A stretch of DNA of 64,000 nucleotides from Algibacter amylolyticus (GTDB lineage Bacteria > Bacteroidota > Bacteroidia > Flavobacteriales > Flavobacteriaceae): NCBI RefSeq assembly GCF_014202225.1, contig NZ_JACHGE010000010.1, forward strand, positions 62,001 through 126,000, written 5' to 3'. Below are positions 53,334 to 62,865 of this stretch, in pieces (the first letter of the stretch is position 1; each line of letters opens with the position of its first letter). The position numbers were made by a program, and so were the translations under genes. A model generated the notes under the pieces. That model was not told the DNA's origin, did no database searches, and saw only the letters and a program-made list of their open reading frames with translations.

Positions 53334-54346
53334 TGCAAATACAAAATAACATATCATTAAAGCCATACAATACTTTTGGTATTGATGCGCATGCAAAACA
53401 CTTCGTTTCGGTTAATAATTTAGAGGATTTAAAACATATTCTATCTTTAAAAAACCAACCTAACAAACTTATTTTAGGAGGAGGCAGCAACATGTTGTTA
53501 ACCCAAGATTTTGATGGTCTTGTTATCCGTATAAATTTAAAAGGCATAAAAATTATTTCTGAAAATGAAGATTCAGTTAAAGTACAAGCCAATGCTGGCG
53601 AAAATTGGCATGAATTTGTGCTTTGGTGTATTAATAATGATTTTGGCGGTATTGAAAACCTGTCCTTAATACCCGGTAACGTTGGCACCGCACCTATTCA
53701 AAACATTGGTGCTTATGGGGTTGAGCTAAAAGATATTTTCGAATCTTGCGAAGCCGTTGAATTAAGCACTCAAAAAATAAAGTCTTTTTATAAAGCAGAT
53801 TGCAATTTTGGCTATAGAAATTCCGTTTTTAAACAAGAAGCTAAAGGAAAATTCATCATTACAAGTGTTACCTTTAAACTATCAAAAAAGGAGCACAACT
53901 TAAGTATTAATTATGGCGCAATTACCTCTCAACTAGAAGCAATGCAGGTTAGTAAACCAACCATACAAGATGTTTCAAAAGCGGTAATAAGTATTAGAGA
54001 AAGTAAGTTACCAAACCCTAAAGAGATTGGTAATAGCGGAAGTTTTTTTAAAAACCCGGTAATTTCTACAGCACATTTTAATACGTTACTTGAAAATTTT
54101 AAAGACATACCAAGTTATCCTATTTCACAGGAAGAAGTTAAAGTTCCTGCAGGTTGGTTAATTGAAAAAGCAGGCTTTAAAGGCAAATCTTTCGGAGCTT
54201 ATGGTGTTCATAAAAACCAAGCATTAGTGCTTGTTAATTATGGCAATGCAAAGGGTATAGATATATTAAACCTTTCTAAATTAATCCAGAAAACGGTAAT
54301 GCGTATTTTTGGTATTTCAATTGAAGCAGAAGTAAATATCTTATAA
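53333..54346 (+). CDS. murB: UDP-N-acetylenolpyruvoylglucosamine reductase
   Basis: Reduces the enolpyruvyl group to make UDP-MurNAc. The FAD-binding LILGGGSNMLL near residue 46 and SLIPGNVGTAPIQNIGAYG near residue 109 are clear. The substrate loop NSGSFFKNP, holding the catalytic Ser, is near residue 235, and the C-terminal IEAEVNIL has the catalytic Glu. The start is a GTG whose first base is the last base of the aminotransferase TAG (TAGTG). The absent long loop suggests type II; I am not certain. Confidence 0.95.
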   Translation: MQIQNNISLKPYNTFGIDAHAKHFVSVNNLEDLKHILSLKNQPNKLILGGGSNMLLTQDFDGLVIRINLKGIKIISENEDSVKVQANAGENWHEFVLWCINNDFGGIENLSLIPGNVGTAPIQNIGAYGVELKDIFESCEAVELSTQKIKSFYKADCNFGYRNSVFKQEAKGKFIITSVTFKLSKKEHNLSINYGAITSQLEAMQVSKPTIQDVSKAVISIRESKLPNPKEIGNSGSFFKNPVISTAHFNTLLENFKDIPSYPISQEEVKVPAGWLIEKAGFKGKSFGAYGVHKNQALVLVNYGNAKGIDILNLSKLIQKTVMRIFGISIEAEVNIL

Positions 54347-54414
54347 TCTCAAAAGAAATTTCTAACTTTGAGAAAATATTTAGCCACTAAAAGCAACTAT
54401 AAAAACTAACCATC

Positions 54415-54948
54415 TTGATTTCACCAATAGAAAAGCAAATAGTTACTTTACTTCAAAATAGCGATAAGAAAGCAATTAGTTTGCTTTATGAAAACTATGC
54501 TGATGCCTTATTGGGTGTTATAAAGAAAGTAATTGCAGACGATGATACGGCTCAAGATGTGCTTCAAGAAACATTTGTTAAAATTTGGCGATATGCTAAA
54601 AAATACGATGCTAGCAAAGCAAAACTATTTACTTGGTTATATAGAATTGCCTATAACTCAGCTATTGACAAAATTCGATCGCAGAAGAATAAAACCAATA
54701 ATGAAGTCCAAATGGAAACTTCAACCGTATATAAAGTAACATCCAATGAACTAAATCAGGATGTTTTGGATATAAAAAAACATTTAAGTAGCTTAGATAC
54801 AAAATACCAAATAGTGATTAACGCTCTCTTTTTTGAGGGCATGACGCAGCAAGAAGCTAGCGACGAATTAGAAATCCCATTGGGAACCATAAAATCAAGA
54901 TTAAAAATAGGATTACGTGAATTAAAAAAAATTTACGATCCTCAATAA
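54415..54948 (+). CDS. ECF-type sigma factor
   Basis: A 177-residue sigma-70 family protein with region 2 (LLYENYADALLGVIKKVI, then DDDTAQDVLQETFVKIWRYA) and region 4 (LFFEGMTQQEASDELEIPLGTIKSRL). The start is a TTG at 54415; there is no suitable ATG. It is eight bases upstream of a protein with anti-sigma features, giving a sigma/anti-sigma pair. The stimulus is not evident. Confidence 0.94.
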   Translation: MISPIEKQIVTLLQNSDKKAISLLYENYADALLGVIKKVIADDDTAQDVLQETFVKIWRYAKKYDASKAKLFTWLYRIAYNSAIDKIRSQKNKTNNEVQMETSTVYKVTSNELNQDVLDIKKHLSSLDTKYQIVINALFFEGMTQQEASDELEIPLGTIKSRLKIGLRELKKIYDPQ

Positions 54949-54956
54949 CCAAAGTC

Positions 54957-55745
54957 ATGAATGAGAAAATAAATACTTTTTTAAGTTCTGGCCTATTAGA
55001 CAAATATCTATTAGGTGAAACCACTCCTGCAGAAGCAGAAATGGTGGAGTCTTTTATCGCAAGATACCCAGAAATCGAAAACAACTACAACATGATGCAG
55101 CACAACCTAGAAGTGGTTGCTAAAGCTAATGCTGTAGAAGCACCTAAAGCCATCTTAAATTCTATTTTAGATGAGCTAGACGATACACCTGTTGTTAATT
55201 TAAATAGTCCAAAAAAGCATAAGAAATGGTTTAAACTTAGTATTGCAGCTAGTGTTGCAGCATTAATTTTTGCTGGATCTTCTACTTATTTTTATGATCA
55301 AAATCAAAAACTACAAAGCGATACCGTAGTTGTTGATGAAGAGATTGAAGATTTAAGAAGCGACATTGCCAAAAACAATGCCATGCTAGACAAAGTAATG
55401 AGACAACTTTTAAAGCTTAATAACCCTGAAACTGAAAAGTACATTATTACAGGAAATGAGCGCGCTAAAGACTTAAAAACTGTTGCTTACATTAACCCTA
55501 AAGAAAAAACATCTATGATAGATGTGGTTTCTTTACCAGAATTACCAGAAGAACAATGCTACCAAATATGGGCAGAGTTACAAGGTAAAATGGTAAACCT
55601 AGGTATTTTGGATAAAGCAGACCGAAAATTAAGAAACATACCTTATATGGAGGATGCTCTTGCTTTAAGTATTACTATAGAGCCTAAAGGCGGTAATGCT
55701 GTAGCATCAACCGAAAACTCTGTAGCCCAAATTAGTTTGCATTAA
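54957..55745 (+). CDS. Anti-sigma factor, RskA-like
   Basis: A 262-residue protein with an N-terminal cytoplasmic domain (LDKYLLGETTPAEAEMVESFIARYPEIE), a membrane helix near residues 95-112 (SIAASVAALIFAGSSTYF) and an extracytoplasmic C-terminal domain including PEEQCYQIWAELQG. This layout and position fit an anti-sigma factor that holds the upstream ECF sigma inactive. It lacks an N-terminal His-Cys zinc motif, so it is not the zinc-binding kind. A terminator follows. Confidence 0.92.
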   Translation: MNEKINTFLSSGLLDKYLLGETTPAEAEMVESFIARYPEIENNYNMMQHNLEVVAKANAVEAPKAILNSILDELDDTPVVNLNSPKKHKKWFKLSIAASVAALIFAGSSTYFYDQNQKLQSDTVVVDEEIEDLRSDIAKNNAMLDKVMRQLLKLNNPETEKYIITGNERAKDLKTVAYINPKEKTSMIDVVSLPELPEEQCYQIWAELQGKMVNLGILDKADRKLRNIPYMEDALALSITIEPKGGNAVASTENSVAQISLH

Positions 55746-55768
55746 ATTACAATTTACTGAATATATTT

Positions 55769-55806
55769 AAGCCTCATTTTACAATGTAAAATGAGGCTTT
55801 TCTTTT
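55769..55806. terminator. Bidirectional terminator between the anti-sigma and aquaporin genes
   Basis: AAGCCTCATTTTACA (55769-55783) and its complement (55785-55799) form a long stem with a single-base loop, with A and T flanks. It separates convergent genes. Confidence 0.9.
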
Positions 55807-55831
55807 TTAAAGAAATTCTAAATTCTTTATT

Positions 55832-56518
55832 CTAATCTTTACTGAATAATGCTTTATGTATTAAACCAGCAACTATAGCACCCGCTATTGGCGCAATCCA
55901 AAACAACCAAAGTTGACTAGTAAACTCACCTCCTGCAAATAGCGCTTGACTTGTCGAGCGAGCTGGATTAACTGATGTATTAGAAATTGGAATACTTATT
56001 AAATGAATTAATGTTAAAGCTAAGCCAATTGCCATACCAGCAAAACCTTTAGGCGCCCTTGGATAAGTGCTTCCTAAGATAATTAGTAAAAAAAACATAG
56101 TTAGCACAAACTCAGTGACTAAAACCGATATCATTCCATAACCTCCAGGAGACAATTCGCCATAGCCATTGGCCGCAAAACCACCAATATCGGTAAAATC
56201 AGATTTCCCGGAAACAATTAAATATAATACGCCTGCTGCAGCTATAGCCCCAAAAATTTGAGAAACAATATAACCTAATAAATCTTTAGCCTCAAATTTC
56301 CCTCCAGCCCACAAACCCAATGAAACGGCAGGATTGAAATGCCCTCCAGAAACATGACCAACAGCATAAGCCATAGTCAAAACAGTAAGACCAAAGGCTA
56401 ACGACACTCCTACAAAACCAATTCCTAGCTCAGGAAATCCGGCTGCAAAAATAGCACTACCACAACCTCCAAAAACAAGCCAAAAGGTTCCAAAAAACTC
56501 TGCGAATAATTTTTTCAT
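55832..56518 (-). CDS. Aquaporin (MIP family)
   Basis: A 228-residue channel protein with six hydrophobic helices and both NPA boxes, HFNPAVSLG near residue 62 and SVNPARS near residue 180. The residues around the second NPA and the short loops favour water over glycerol (AqpZ-like), but selectivity was not tested. It stands alone; the promoter is not evident. Confidence 0.95.
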   Translation of the reverse strand: MKKLFAEFFGTFWLVFGGCGSAIFAAGFPELGIGFVGVSLAFGLTVLTMAYAVGHVSGGHFNPAVSLGLWAGGKFEAKDLLGYIVSQIFGAIAAAGVLYLIVSGKSDFTDIGGFAANGYGELSPGGYGMISVLVTEFVLTMFFLLIILGSTYPRAPKGFAGMAIGLALTLIHLISIPISNTSVNPARSTSQALFAGGEFTSQLWLFWIAPIAGAIVAGLIHKALFSKD

Positions 56519-56642
56519 AATTATAAAATTTTATTTAGTTAATGAAATCAAACATGTAAACATCTTATTATAAGACCCTAAGATATATAATAGTCACATA
56601 AGTTTACCTGACAATTCTTTTAAAAACTATAAACTAAAATCT

Positions 56643-56650
56643 TATCTTTG
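56643..56650 (+). promoter_or_regulatory. -7 element TATCTTTG upstream of the small Cys-rich protein
   Basis: TATCTTTG lies 20 bases upstream of the ATG at 56671, a typical distance. It would drive the small membrane protein, the glycosyltransferase and the sigma gene. Confidence 0.6.
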
Positions 56651-56670
56651 CACAAATAATTACACTCTCA

Positions 56671-56874
56671 ATGAAACTTTTTTTAATTACCATTGTACTT
56701 TTAGGAATAGGAATAGCTGGAATAGCTATTAAAATTTGGGCTAAAAAAGACGGTAAATTTGCCGGTACTTGCGCTAGCCAAAACCCGATGCTTAATAAAG
56801 AAGGAGAATCTTGCGGTTTTTGTGGAAAAACCCCTGACCAATATAGCGACTGTAACGAACCTCAACATTCCTAA
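56671..56874 (+). CDS. Small membrane protein with a Cys-rich tail
   Basis: Sixty-seven residues: one membrane helix near residues 3-22 (FLITIVLLGIGIAGIAIKIW), then CASQNPMLNKEGESCGFCGK and a final Cys, giving four Cys in a C-x(n)-C-x2-C-x(n)-C arrangement. I know homologues only as unnamed Bacteroidota membrane or secreted proteins. Metal binding is possible but inferred. It lies 6 bases before the GT2 gene, and probably shares its promoter. Confidence 0.85.
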   Translation: MKLFLITIVLLGIGIAGIAIKIWAKKDGKFAGTCASQNPMLNKEGESCGFCGKTPDQYSDCNEPQHS

Positions 56875-56880
56875 AACTTT

Positions 56881-57993
56881 ATGGGGTTTCTTGATTTTGT
56901 ATTCTACGGTTTTATAGCCGTAGTAATTATTCAAGTTATTTTTTATCTTTTTTTATTTGGAAGTTTTACGTTCTTAAAACAAAACAAAAGTACAGCTAAA
57001 AACTTAGCTGTTTCCGTTATAATTTGTGCTAAAAACGAAGCCGAAAACTTAAAAAAATTCCTTCCATCCATCATAAATCAAGATTATAAAAATTTCGAAA
57101 TAGTTTTAATTAATGATGCTTCATCAGATGACACCTTGGATGTTATAGAGCATTTTGCCAATGTACATAGCATTATTAAAGTCGTTAATGTTAAAAGTAT
57201 TGAAGCCTTTTGGGGAAATAAAAAATACGCATTAACTTTAGGTATAAAAGCTGCAAAAAACGACTACCTTTTATTTACAGATGCCGATTGCAAACCTGTG
57301 TCTAAATATTGGATACAAGACATGACAGCTCATTTTGACAGTAAAAAATCGATAGTTTTGGGTTATGGCGCCTATGCTAAAATTAAAAATTCGTTTTTAA
57401 ATAAACTCATCCGTTTCGAAACTTTTATTACTGCCATAAACTATTTTTCGTTTGCAAAAGTGGGATTGCCCTATATGGGCGTAGGGCGCAATTTAGCGTA
57501 TACTAAAAAAGCTTTTTTCGATGCAAATGGCTTTATAAACCATATAAAAATTAGATCTGGTGATGACGATTTGTTTATAAACCAAATCGCAACTTCACAA
57601 AACACAGCAATCAGTTTTAACAAAAATAGTTTTACAGAATCCATTCCAAAAACAACCTATAAAAACTGGTTTAAACAAAAAAGGCGACACGTATCTACCG
57701 CCAAACACTATAAAATGAAGCACAAAGTGTTACTTACACTTTTATATGTTTCAGCTTTTTTATTTTGGCTATTTGCTATAACTTTACTAACACCATTATT
57801 TAATTGGCAGATTGTATTAGCTTTATTACTTTTTAGAATTGTAACTCAATATATAATTTTAGGAATGGCATCAAAAAAACTAGGAGAGACAGATTTATTG
57901 CTATTACTTCCTTTTTTAGAAATCTTTTTAATTATAGCCCAATTAACTATATTTATAAATAATATAATATCAAAACCTAATCATTGGAAATAG
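56881..57993 (+). CDS. Family 2 glycosyltransferase
   Basis: A 370-residue membrane protein with an N-terminal helix, a GT-A domain (SVIICAKNEAENLKKFLPSI, then INDASSDDT), the metal-binding DxD in FTDADCKP and a QKRRHVST segment near residue 265 like the QxxRW of processive enzymes. Two or three helices close the protein. It resembles poly-N-acetylglucosamine synthases; the product is unknown. It overlaps the sigma gene by 10 bases. Confidence 0.93.
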   Translation: MGFLDFVFYGFIAVVIIQVIFYLFLFGSFTFLKQNKSTAKNLAVSVIICAKNEAENLKKFLPSIINQDYKNFEIVLINDASSDDTLDVIEHFANVHSIIKVVNVKSIEAFWGNKKYALTLGIKAAKNDYLLFTDADCKPVSKYWIQDMTAHFDSKKSIVLGYGAYAKIKNSFLNKLIRFETFITAINYFSFAKVGLPYMGVGRNLAYTKKAFFDANGFINHIKIRSGDDDLFINQIATSQNTAISFNKNSFTESIPKTTYKNWFKQKRRHVSTAKHYKMKHKVLLTLLYVSAFLFWLFAITLLTPLFNWQIVLALLLFRIVTQYIILGMASKKLGETDLLLLLPFLEIFLIIAQLTIFINNIISKPNHWK

Positions 57994-58529
57994 AGGAAGC
58001 TATTTTGCGAGCCAAAAAAAATGACCAAAAAGCATTTAATTACTTATTAGATACTTATTGGGATAACGTTTATGGTTTTCAATTGAAGCGAACAGAAAAT
58101 GAAAATGATGCCGAGGATATTACTATTCAAACCTTCTCTAAAGCATTCGATAAAATTAATACTTTCGATGAAAACTATACTTTTAAAACATGGCTAATAA
58201 CCATATCGAAGAATATTCATATCGACTTATTAAGAAAAGAAAAAAACTCCATTGCTCAAGTTATTTCAAAAGATAACCGAGAACTATTTCAGGTTTTAGA
58301 TGAAACACCTTCCGCAGAAGATAAATTAATTACCGATCAAAATTTAGCCAAATTACTACGCGACATTAAAAAGCTAAAACCACATTATCAAGAAATTATA
58401 AACTTACGCTATTTTCAAGAGTTTACTTATAAAGAAATTTCAACCGAACTTAATGAACCTATGAGTAATGTTAAAGTAAAATTACTTAGGGCAAAAAAGC
58501 TATTAGCTGAAATAATTAGAGGAAAGTAA
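57984..58529 (+). CDS. Second ECF-type sigma factor
   Basis: A 181-residue sigma-70 family protein with region 2 (AFNYLLDTYWDNVYGFQLKR, then NDAEDITIQTFSKAF) and region 4 (NLRYFQEFTYKEISTEL). The TTG start at 57984 lies 10 bases before the end of the glycosyltransferase gene. Unlike the first ECF, no anti-sigma follows; it may respond to a remote regulator, or be coupled to envelope polysaccharide synthesis. Confidence 0.9.
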   Translation: MEIEEAILRAKKNDQKAFNYLLDTYWDNVYGFQLKRTENENDAEDITIQTFSKAFDKINTFDENYTFKTWLITISKNIHIDLLRKEKNSIAQVISKDNRELFQVLDETPSAEDKLITDQNLAKLLRDIKKLKPHYQEIINLRYFQEFTYKEISTELNEPMSNVKVKLLRAKKLLAEIIRGK

Positions 58530-58670
58530 TCAAACTAAACACATCGTCATTTAACGTTATTAAAGTCTCCCTCAGCCCGCGGAATCCTTGAACCGTTTTT
58601 AGCATCCCAAAAAAATTAAATAGTACAGGTTTGCAAACCAAGTTGGACAACTATTTAAAAGAATACTTTG

Positions 58671-58678
58671 TATCTTTG
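58671..58678 (+). promoter_or_regulatory. -7 element TATCTTTG of lipA
   Basis: TATCTTTG precedes the lipA ATG at 58698 by 19 bases. A TTGG at 58643-58646 could be the -33 element, at a spacing of 24. Confidence 0.6.
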
Positions 58679-58697
58679 CTATCTACATTTTAGAGAT

Positions 58698-59576
58698 ATG
58701 AATACCGAAACAAAATCGAATATATTACCAGAACGAATAGCTAAACCAAAATGGTTACGTGTAAAGCTTCCAACAGGAAAAAAATATACGGAGCTTAGAG
58801 GTTTAGTAGATAAATATAGCCTAAATACTATTTGTACTTCTGGAAGTTGTCCAAATATGGGCGAATGTTGGGGAGAAGGTACTGCCACATTTATGATTTT
58901 AGGAAACGTTTGCACACGCTCTTGCGGATTTTGTGGTGTAAAAACAGGCCGACCAGAAACGGTAGATTGGGATGAGCCAGAAAAAGTTGCACGATCTATA
59001 AAAATTATGCAAATTAAACATGCTGTTTTAACAAGTGTTGATCGTGATGATTTAAAGGATATGGGAAGCATAATGTGGGCAGAAACGGTTAAGTCGGTTA
59101 GAAGAATGAACCCAAACACAACACTTGAAACACTTATACCAGATTTTCAAGGAATTGAAAAACATATTGATAGAATTATTGACGTTGCGCCAGAAGTAGT
59201 ATCTCATAACATTGAAACCGTACGCAGATTAACACGTGAGGTTAGAATACAAGCTCAATACGACCGTAGTATGGGTGTTTTAAAATATTTAAAACAACAA
59301 GGACAACGCAGAACAAAATCTGGGATTATGCTTGGTTTAGGCGAAACCAGAGAAGAAGTTATTGAAACGCTACACGACCTTAAAGCTAATGATGTTGATG
59401 TTGTTACTATTGGTCAATACTTACAGCCTAGTAAAAAGCATTTACCAGTAAAGCAATTTATTAATCCAGATCAATTTAAGGAGTACGAAGAAATTGGATT
59501 AGAATTAGGTTTCCGTCATGTTGAAAGTAGCGCATTAGTAAGGTCATCTTACAAGGCACAAAAACACATAAATTAA
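58698..59576 (+). CDS. lipA: Lipoyl synthase
   Basis: A radical SAM enzyme that inserts two sulfurs into octanoyl carrier domains. Both iron-sulfur motifs are present: [12 protein letters not shown] for the auxiliary cluster and CTRSCGFC (CxxxCxxC) for the SAM cluster. The C-terminal RSSY binds the auxiliary cluster. From the ATG at 58698 the protein has 292 residues ([19 protein letters not shown]); a TTG at 58668 in the promoter would add ten unsuitable residues. A GAPDH gene follows 3 bases on. Confidence 0.96.
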   Translation: MNTETKSNILPERIAKPKWLRVKLPTGKKYTELRGLVDKYSLNTICTSGSCPNMGECWGEGTATFMILGNVCTRSCGFCGVKTGRPETVDWDEPEKVARSIKIMQIKHAVLTSVDRDDLKDMGSIMWAETVKSVRRMNPNTTLETLIPDFQGIEKHIDRIIDVAPEVVSHNIETVRRLTREVRIQAQYDRSMGVLKYLKQQGQRRTKSGIMLGLGETREEVIETLHDLKANDVDVVTIGQYLQPSKKHLPVKQFINPDQFKEYEEIGLELGFRHVESSALVRSSYKAQKHIN

Positions 59577-59579
59577 TAT

Positions 59580-60596
59580 ATGATTAATGTTGCCATAAAT
59601 GGTTTTGGCAGAATTGGTAGACGCGTTTTTAAACTACTACAAAACCATGAAACTATTCAGGTTGTTGCTATAAATGACTTAGCCGATGCTAAAACGTTAA
59701 GCCACTTACTTAAGTACGATAGTGTACACGGTGTTTTTAATGCAGATATTTCACATGATGAAAACTGTATTATTGTTAACCAAAAACGTATTTCACTATT
59801 AAATGAAAACCACCCGAGTAATATTAACTGGAAACCATTTAATATTGATTATGTAATTGAAGCTTCCGGAAAATTTAAAACAACTGCCGATTTGCAGTAC
59901 CACATAACTAATGGAGCTAAACAAGTTGTATTAAGTGTACCTCCTCTAGAAGACGATATTAAAACTATAGTATTAGGTGTAAACGATTCCAGTATTGATG
60001 GTAGCGAAACCATAATATCAAACGCATCGTGCACCACTAATAATGCGGCACCCATGATTGATGTAATCAATAAACTATGTGGTATTAATCAAGCTTATAT
60101 TACAACGGTACACTCCTACACTACCGATCAAAGTTTACACGACCAACCCCATAGAGATTTACGACGCGCTAGAGCCGCAAGTCAATCTATAGTGCCAACA
60201 ACAACAGGCGCAGCAAAAGCATTAACTAAAATTTTCCCGGAACTCTCCAATGTAATTGGTGGTTGTGGTATTCGAGTTCCAGTTATAAACGGTTCGTTAA
60301 CCGATATTACATTTAATGTAAAGAAAGCTGTAAGTATAGAAGATATTAATAATGCCTTTAAATTGGCTGCCAATAAAAATTATAAAGGCGTTATAGAATA
60401 TACAGAAGATCCAATCGTTTCTATTGATATAGTTGGAAACCCTCACTCTTGTATTTTTGATTCGCAAATGACCTCTGTAATTGGAAATATGGTGAAAATT
60501 ATAGGGTGGTATGACAATGAAACAGGGTATTCACAAAGAATCATCGACTTAATATGTAATTTATCGGCAAAAAAGTGTCTTTTATCGATAAAATAA
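59580..60596 (+). CDS. gap: Glyceraldehyde-3-phosphate dehydrogenase
   Basis: Oxidises glyceraldehyde-3-phosphate in glycolysis, or acts in the reverse direction. The NAD fold INGFGRIGRRVF is at residues 5-16, the catalytic Cys151 in ASCTTN, and HSYTTDQ with the partner His at about 178. The loop LSVPPLEDD differs from the usual ISAPAKDD. At 338 residues it is standard. It is probably an additional GAPDH given its unusual place, 3 bases after lipA; another copy in the genome is likely but unseen. Confidence 0.94.
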   Translation: MINVAINGFGRIGRRVFKLLQNHETIQVVAINDLADAKTLSHLLKYDSVHGVFNADISHDENCIIVNQKRISLLNENHPSNINWKPFNIDYVIEASGKFKTTADLQYHITNGAKQVVLSVPPLEDDIKTIVLGVNDSSIDGSETIISNASCTTNNAAPMIDVINKLCGINQAYITTVHSYTTDQSLHDQPHRDLRRARAASQSIVPTTTGAAKALTKIFPELSNVIGGCGIRVPVINGSLTDITFNVKKAVSIEDINNAFKLAANKNYKGVIEYTEDPIVSIDIVGNPHSCIFDSQMTSVIGNMVKIIGWYDNETGYSQRIIDLICNLSAKKCLLSIK

Positions 60597-60624
60597 TTAT
60601 ATTTGTCAGCGCTATTAACATAAA

Positions 60625-62865
60625 ATGCCTAGAACAAGAAACTTTATATTCATTTTTTACCTACTCCTCAGTATCACTGTTTGTGGACAACAAACTATTG
60701 AAGAGGATCCTGAATTGGTACAAAACAACATTAATTATTGGATTGTACAATCTAAACTTGAGCTTGAAAATTTCAATTATTTTAAGGCTAAAAAAAACCT
60801 AGACAAAGCATTAGAGCTAGCTACAAAAGCCGAAAACAAAAAAAGTCTTGGTATTATTTATGCCGTTAAAGGTAAAATTGAACTTGTAATAGAAGAAGAA
60901 GATAACGCCATAAAATCGCTTAATAAAGCGATTGAAATCCAGCGCATTATAAACGACAATGCAAACCTTGGAACTTCATACAAAACGTTTGGCGATGTTT
61001 ATTTAGCAAAAAAAGATTACTATTCGGCACTGGACTCTTATACGGCAGCAAAATCAAAATTTCAAGAAGAAGATTTAAATCTTGAGTTAGCTGAAACGCT
61101 ACTAGCCGAAGGTAAAACATACTACGAGCTAAAAAATTATAAAAACGCTAGAGATATTATTGAGCAAGCCCTAGCTATGGCTAAAAAGTACGACTTTTAT
61201 AATCTACAAAGCGAAGCCTTAATTAATCACGCTAAAGTTTACAACAAATTAAGTAACGACGAAAAAGCTTTAGAAGCCGTTTTAGAAGGACTGCGAATAG
61301 CAAAACACTACAAACAAACTAATGTTAGCAATCAAGGTTTACTTATTGCTAGTGATTTATACAATAACTTAGGAAACTATAAGCTTTCTAGGGACTATTT
61401 ACAGAAACACATACATTTATCAGACTCTATTAGAAGTCTTACAAAAATTAAGTCTTCAAGAACTCAAAAAACAGAATTTAGACTTAACGCTGAAATAGAA
61501 AAAAACAATGAAATCGTTCAAAAATTAGAAAAAGCAGAAGACGATAAAAACCTAAATGCTTTTATATCTATTTTAAGTGTTGCTTTAATTACTATTCTAG
61601 CACTTTTAACCTTATCGCTTTATAAAAACAATAACATTAGGCTTAAGACTAATAATATGCTTCATAAAAAAAATGGAGAACTTATTATTGCTAAAGAAAA
61701 AGCCGAATTGGCATCAAAAACTAAAGCAAACTTTTTATCAACCGTAACACACGAACTTAGAACACCATTATATGCAGTTACAGGTCTTAGTAATATGTTG
61801 CTAGACGAAAACCCTAGGCCAGAACAAGTACAGCATTTAAAATCGCTTAAATTTTCTGGAGATTATCTTTTAACATTCATAAACGATATCCTTCAAATAA
61901 ATAAAATTGAAGCTAATAAAGTTGATGTTGAACCTGAATCATTCAGCTTAAAAAAGAAAATAAAGAACATTATTTTAGCGCTTAACAATTCAGCCTTAGA
62001 TAATAATGTAAAAATTCATTTAGAATACGAAAAAGAACTTCCTGAATTCTTTATTGCCGATCAATTAAAGATTTCTCAGATTTTAATAAACCTAGTTGGT
62101 AATTCAATTAAATTCACCAAAAACGGAGATATCTGGATTCGTGTTTATAAAATTGAAGAAGAAGGCAAAATATACACACTTCGTTTTGAGGTAGAAGATA
62201 ATGGTATTGGTATTAGTCAAGAAAAGCAAGACCATATGTTCGAAAGTTTCTCTCAAGGATCTATTCAAATTAATCGGAAATACGGTGGCACTGGTTTAGG
62301 TCTTTCTATTGTAAAAGGTTTAATTGATATTTTAAAGGGTAAAATTTACGTAAAAAGTGAATTAAAGAAAGGAACAACATTCTACTTTGAAATTCCTTTA
62401 GAGCAAACAAACATTAAAGAAGCAGAAGAAACAAAAGTGGCATATTTTGATGGTAACACAGACGATATAGATTTATCGAAAGTTAAAATCCTGGTTGTTG
62501 AAGACAATAAAATCAACCAAATGATTACCAAAAAGATTTTAACTAAGATGGAACTTAAATGCGATATCGTGGACAATGGTGAAGAAGCCGTTGAAAGAAT
62601 TCGTAATAATGATTATAATATTATCCTTATGGATATTCACATGCCAGGTATAAGTGGTATGGAAGCTACCAAGCGTGTTAGAGAGTTTGATAAAGACCTT
62701 ACCATTTTTGCTTTAACAGCAGTAACCATTGAGGATAAAATGCAAGAATTTGACGAAGCTGGTTTTACAGACATTATCCCTAAACCATTTAAGCAAGAAG
62801 AGTTCGAGAAAAAACTTTACAACGCCTTAACAAATAAAAATAAAGCGCCAGAAGCTAATGCTTAA
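60625..62865 (+). CDS. TPR-containing membrane hybrid histidine kinase
   Basis: A 746-residue protein: signal peptide (ending about 21), a periplasmic TPR array (about residues 40-270), a membrane helix (about 313-333, ISILSVALITILALLTL) and a HisKA with His376 (THELRTP). An HATPase (DNGIGI and GTGLGLSIV) and a receiver with phospho-Asp670 (LMDIHMPG) follow. Unlike the kinase at 1370, this receiver has all its catalytic residues. There is no output domain, so the phosphate likely goes to a separate partner. It begins 28 bases after gap and overlaps lpxK on the other strand by 11. Confidence 0.93.
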   Translation: MPRTRNFIFIFYLLLSITVCGQQTIEEDPELVQNNINYWIVQSKLELENFNYFKAKKNLDKALELATKAENKKSLGIIYAVKGKIELVIEEEDNAIKSLNKAIEIQRIINDNANLGTSYKTFGDVYLAKKDYYSALDSYTAAKSKFQEEDLNLELAETLLAEGKTYYELKNYKNARDIIEQALAMAKKYDFYNLQSEALINHAKVYNKLSNDEKALEAVLEGLRIAKHYKQTNVSNQGLLIASDLYNNLGNYKLSRDYLQKHIHLSDSIRSLTKIKSSRTQKTEFRLNAEIEKNNEIVQKLEKAEDDKNLNAFISILSVALITILALLTLSLYKNNNIRLKTNNMLHKKNGELIIAKEKAELASKTKANFLSTVTHELRTPLYAVTGLSNMLLDENPRPEQVQHLKSLKFSGDYLLTFINDILQINKIEANKVDVEPESFSLKKKIKNIILALNNSALDNNVKIHLEYEKELPEFFIADQLKISQILINLVGNSIKFTKNGDIWIRVYKIEEEGKIYTLRFEVEDNGIGISQEKQDHMFESFSQGSIQINRKYGGTGLGLSIVKGLIDILKGKIYVKSELKKGTTFYFEIPLEQTNIKEAEETKVAYFDGNTDDIDLSKVKILVVEDNKINQMITKKILTKMELKCDIVDNGEEAVERIRNNDYNIILMDIHMPGISGMEATKRVREFDKDLTIFALTAVTIEDKMQEFDEAGFTDIIPKPFKQEEFEKKLYNALTNKNKAPEANA

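Noticed and set aside
60575-60802. Open frame bridging gap and the hybrid kinase gene
   Set aside because: It overlaps both well-supported genes in another frame.
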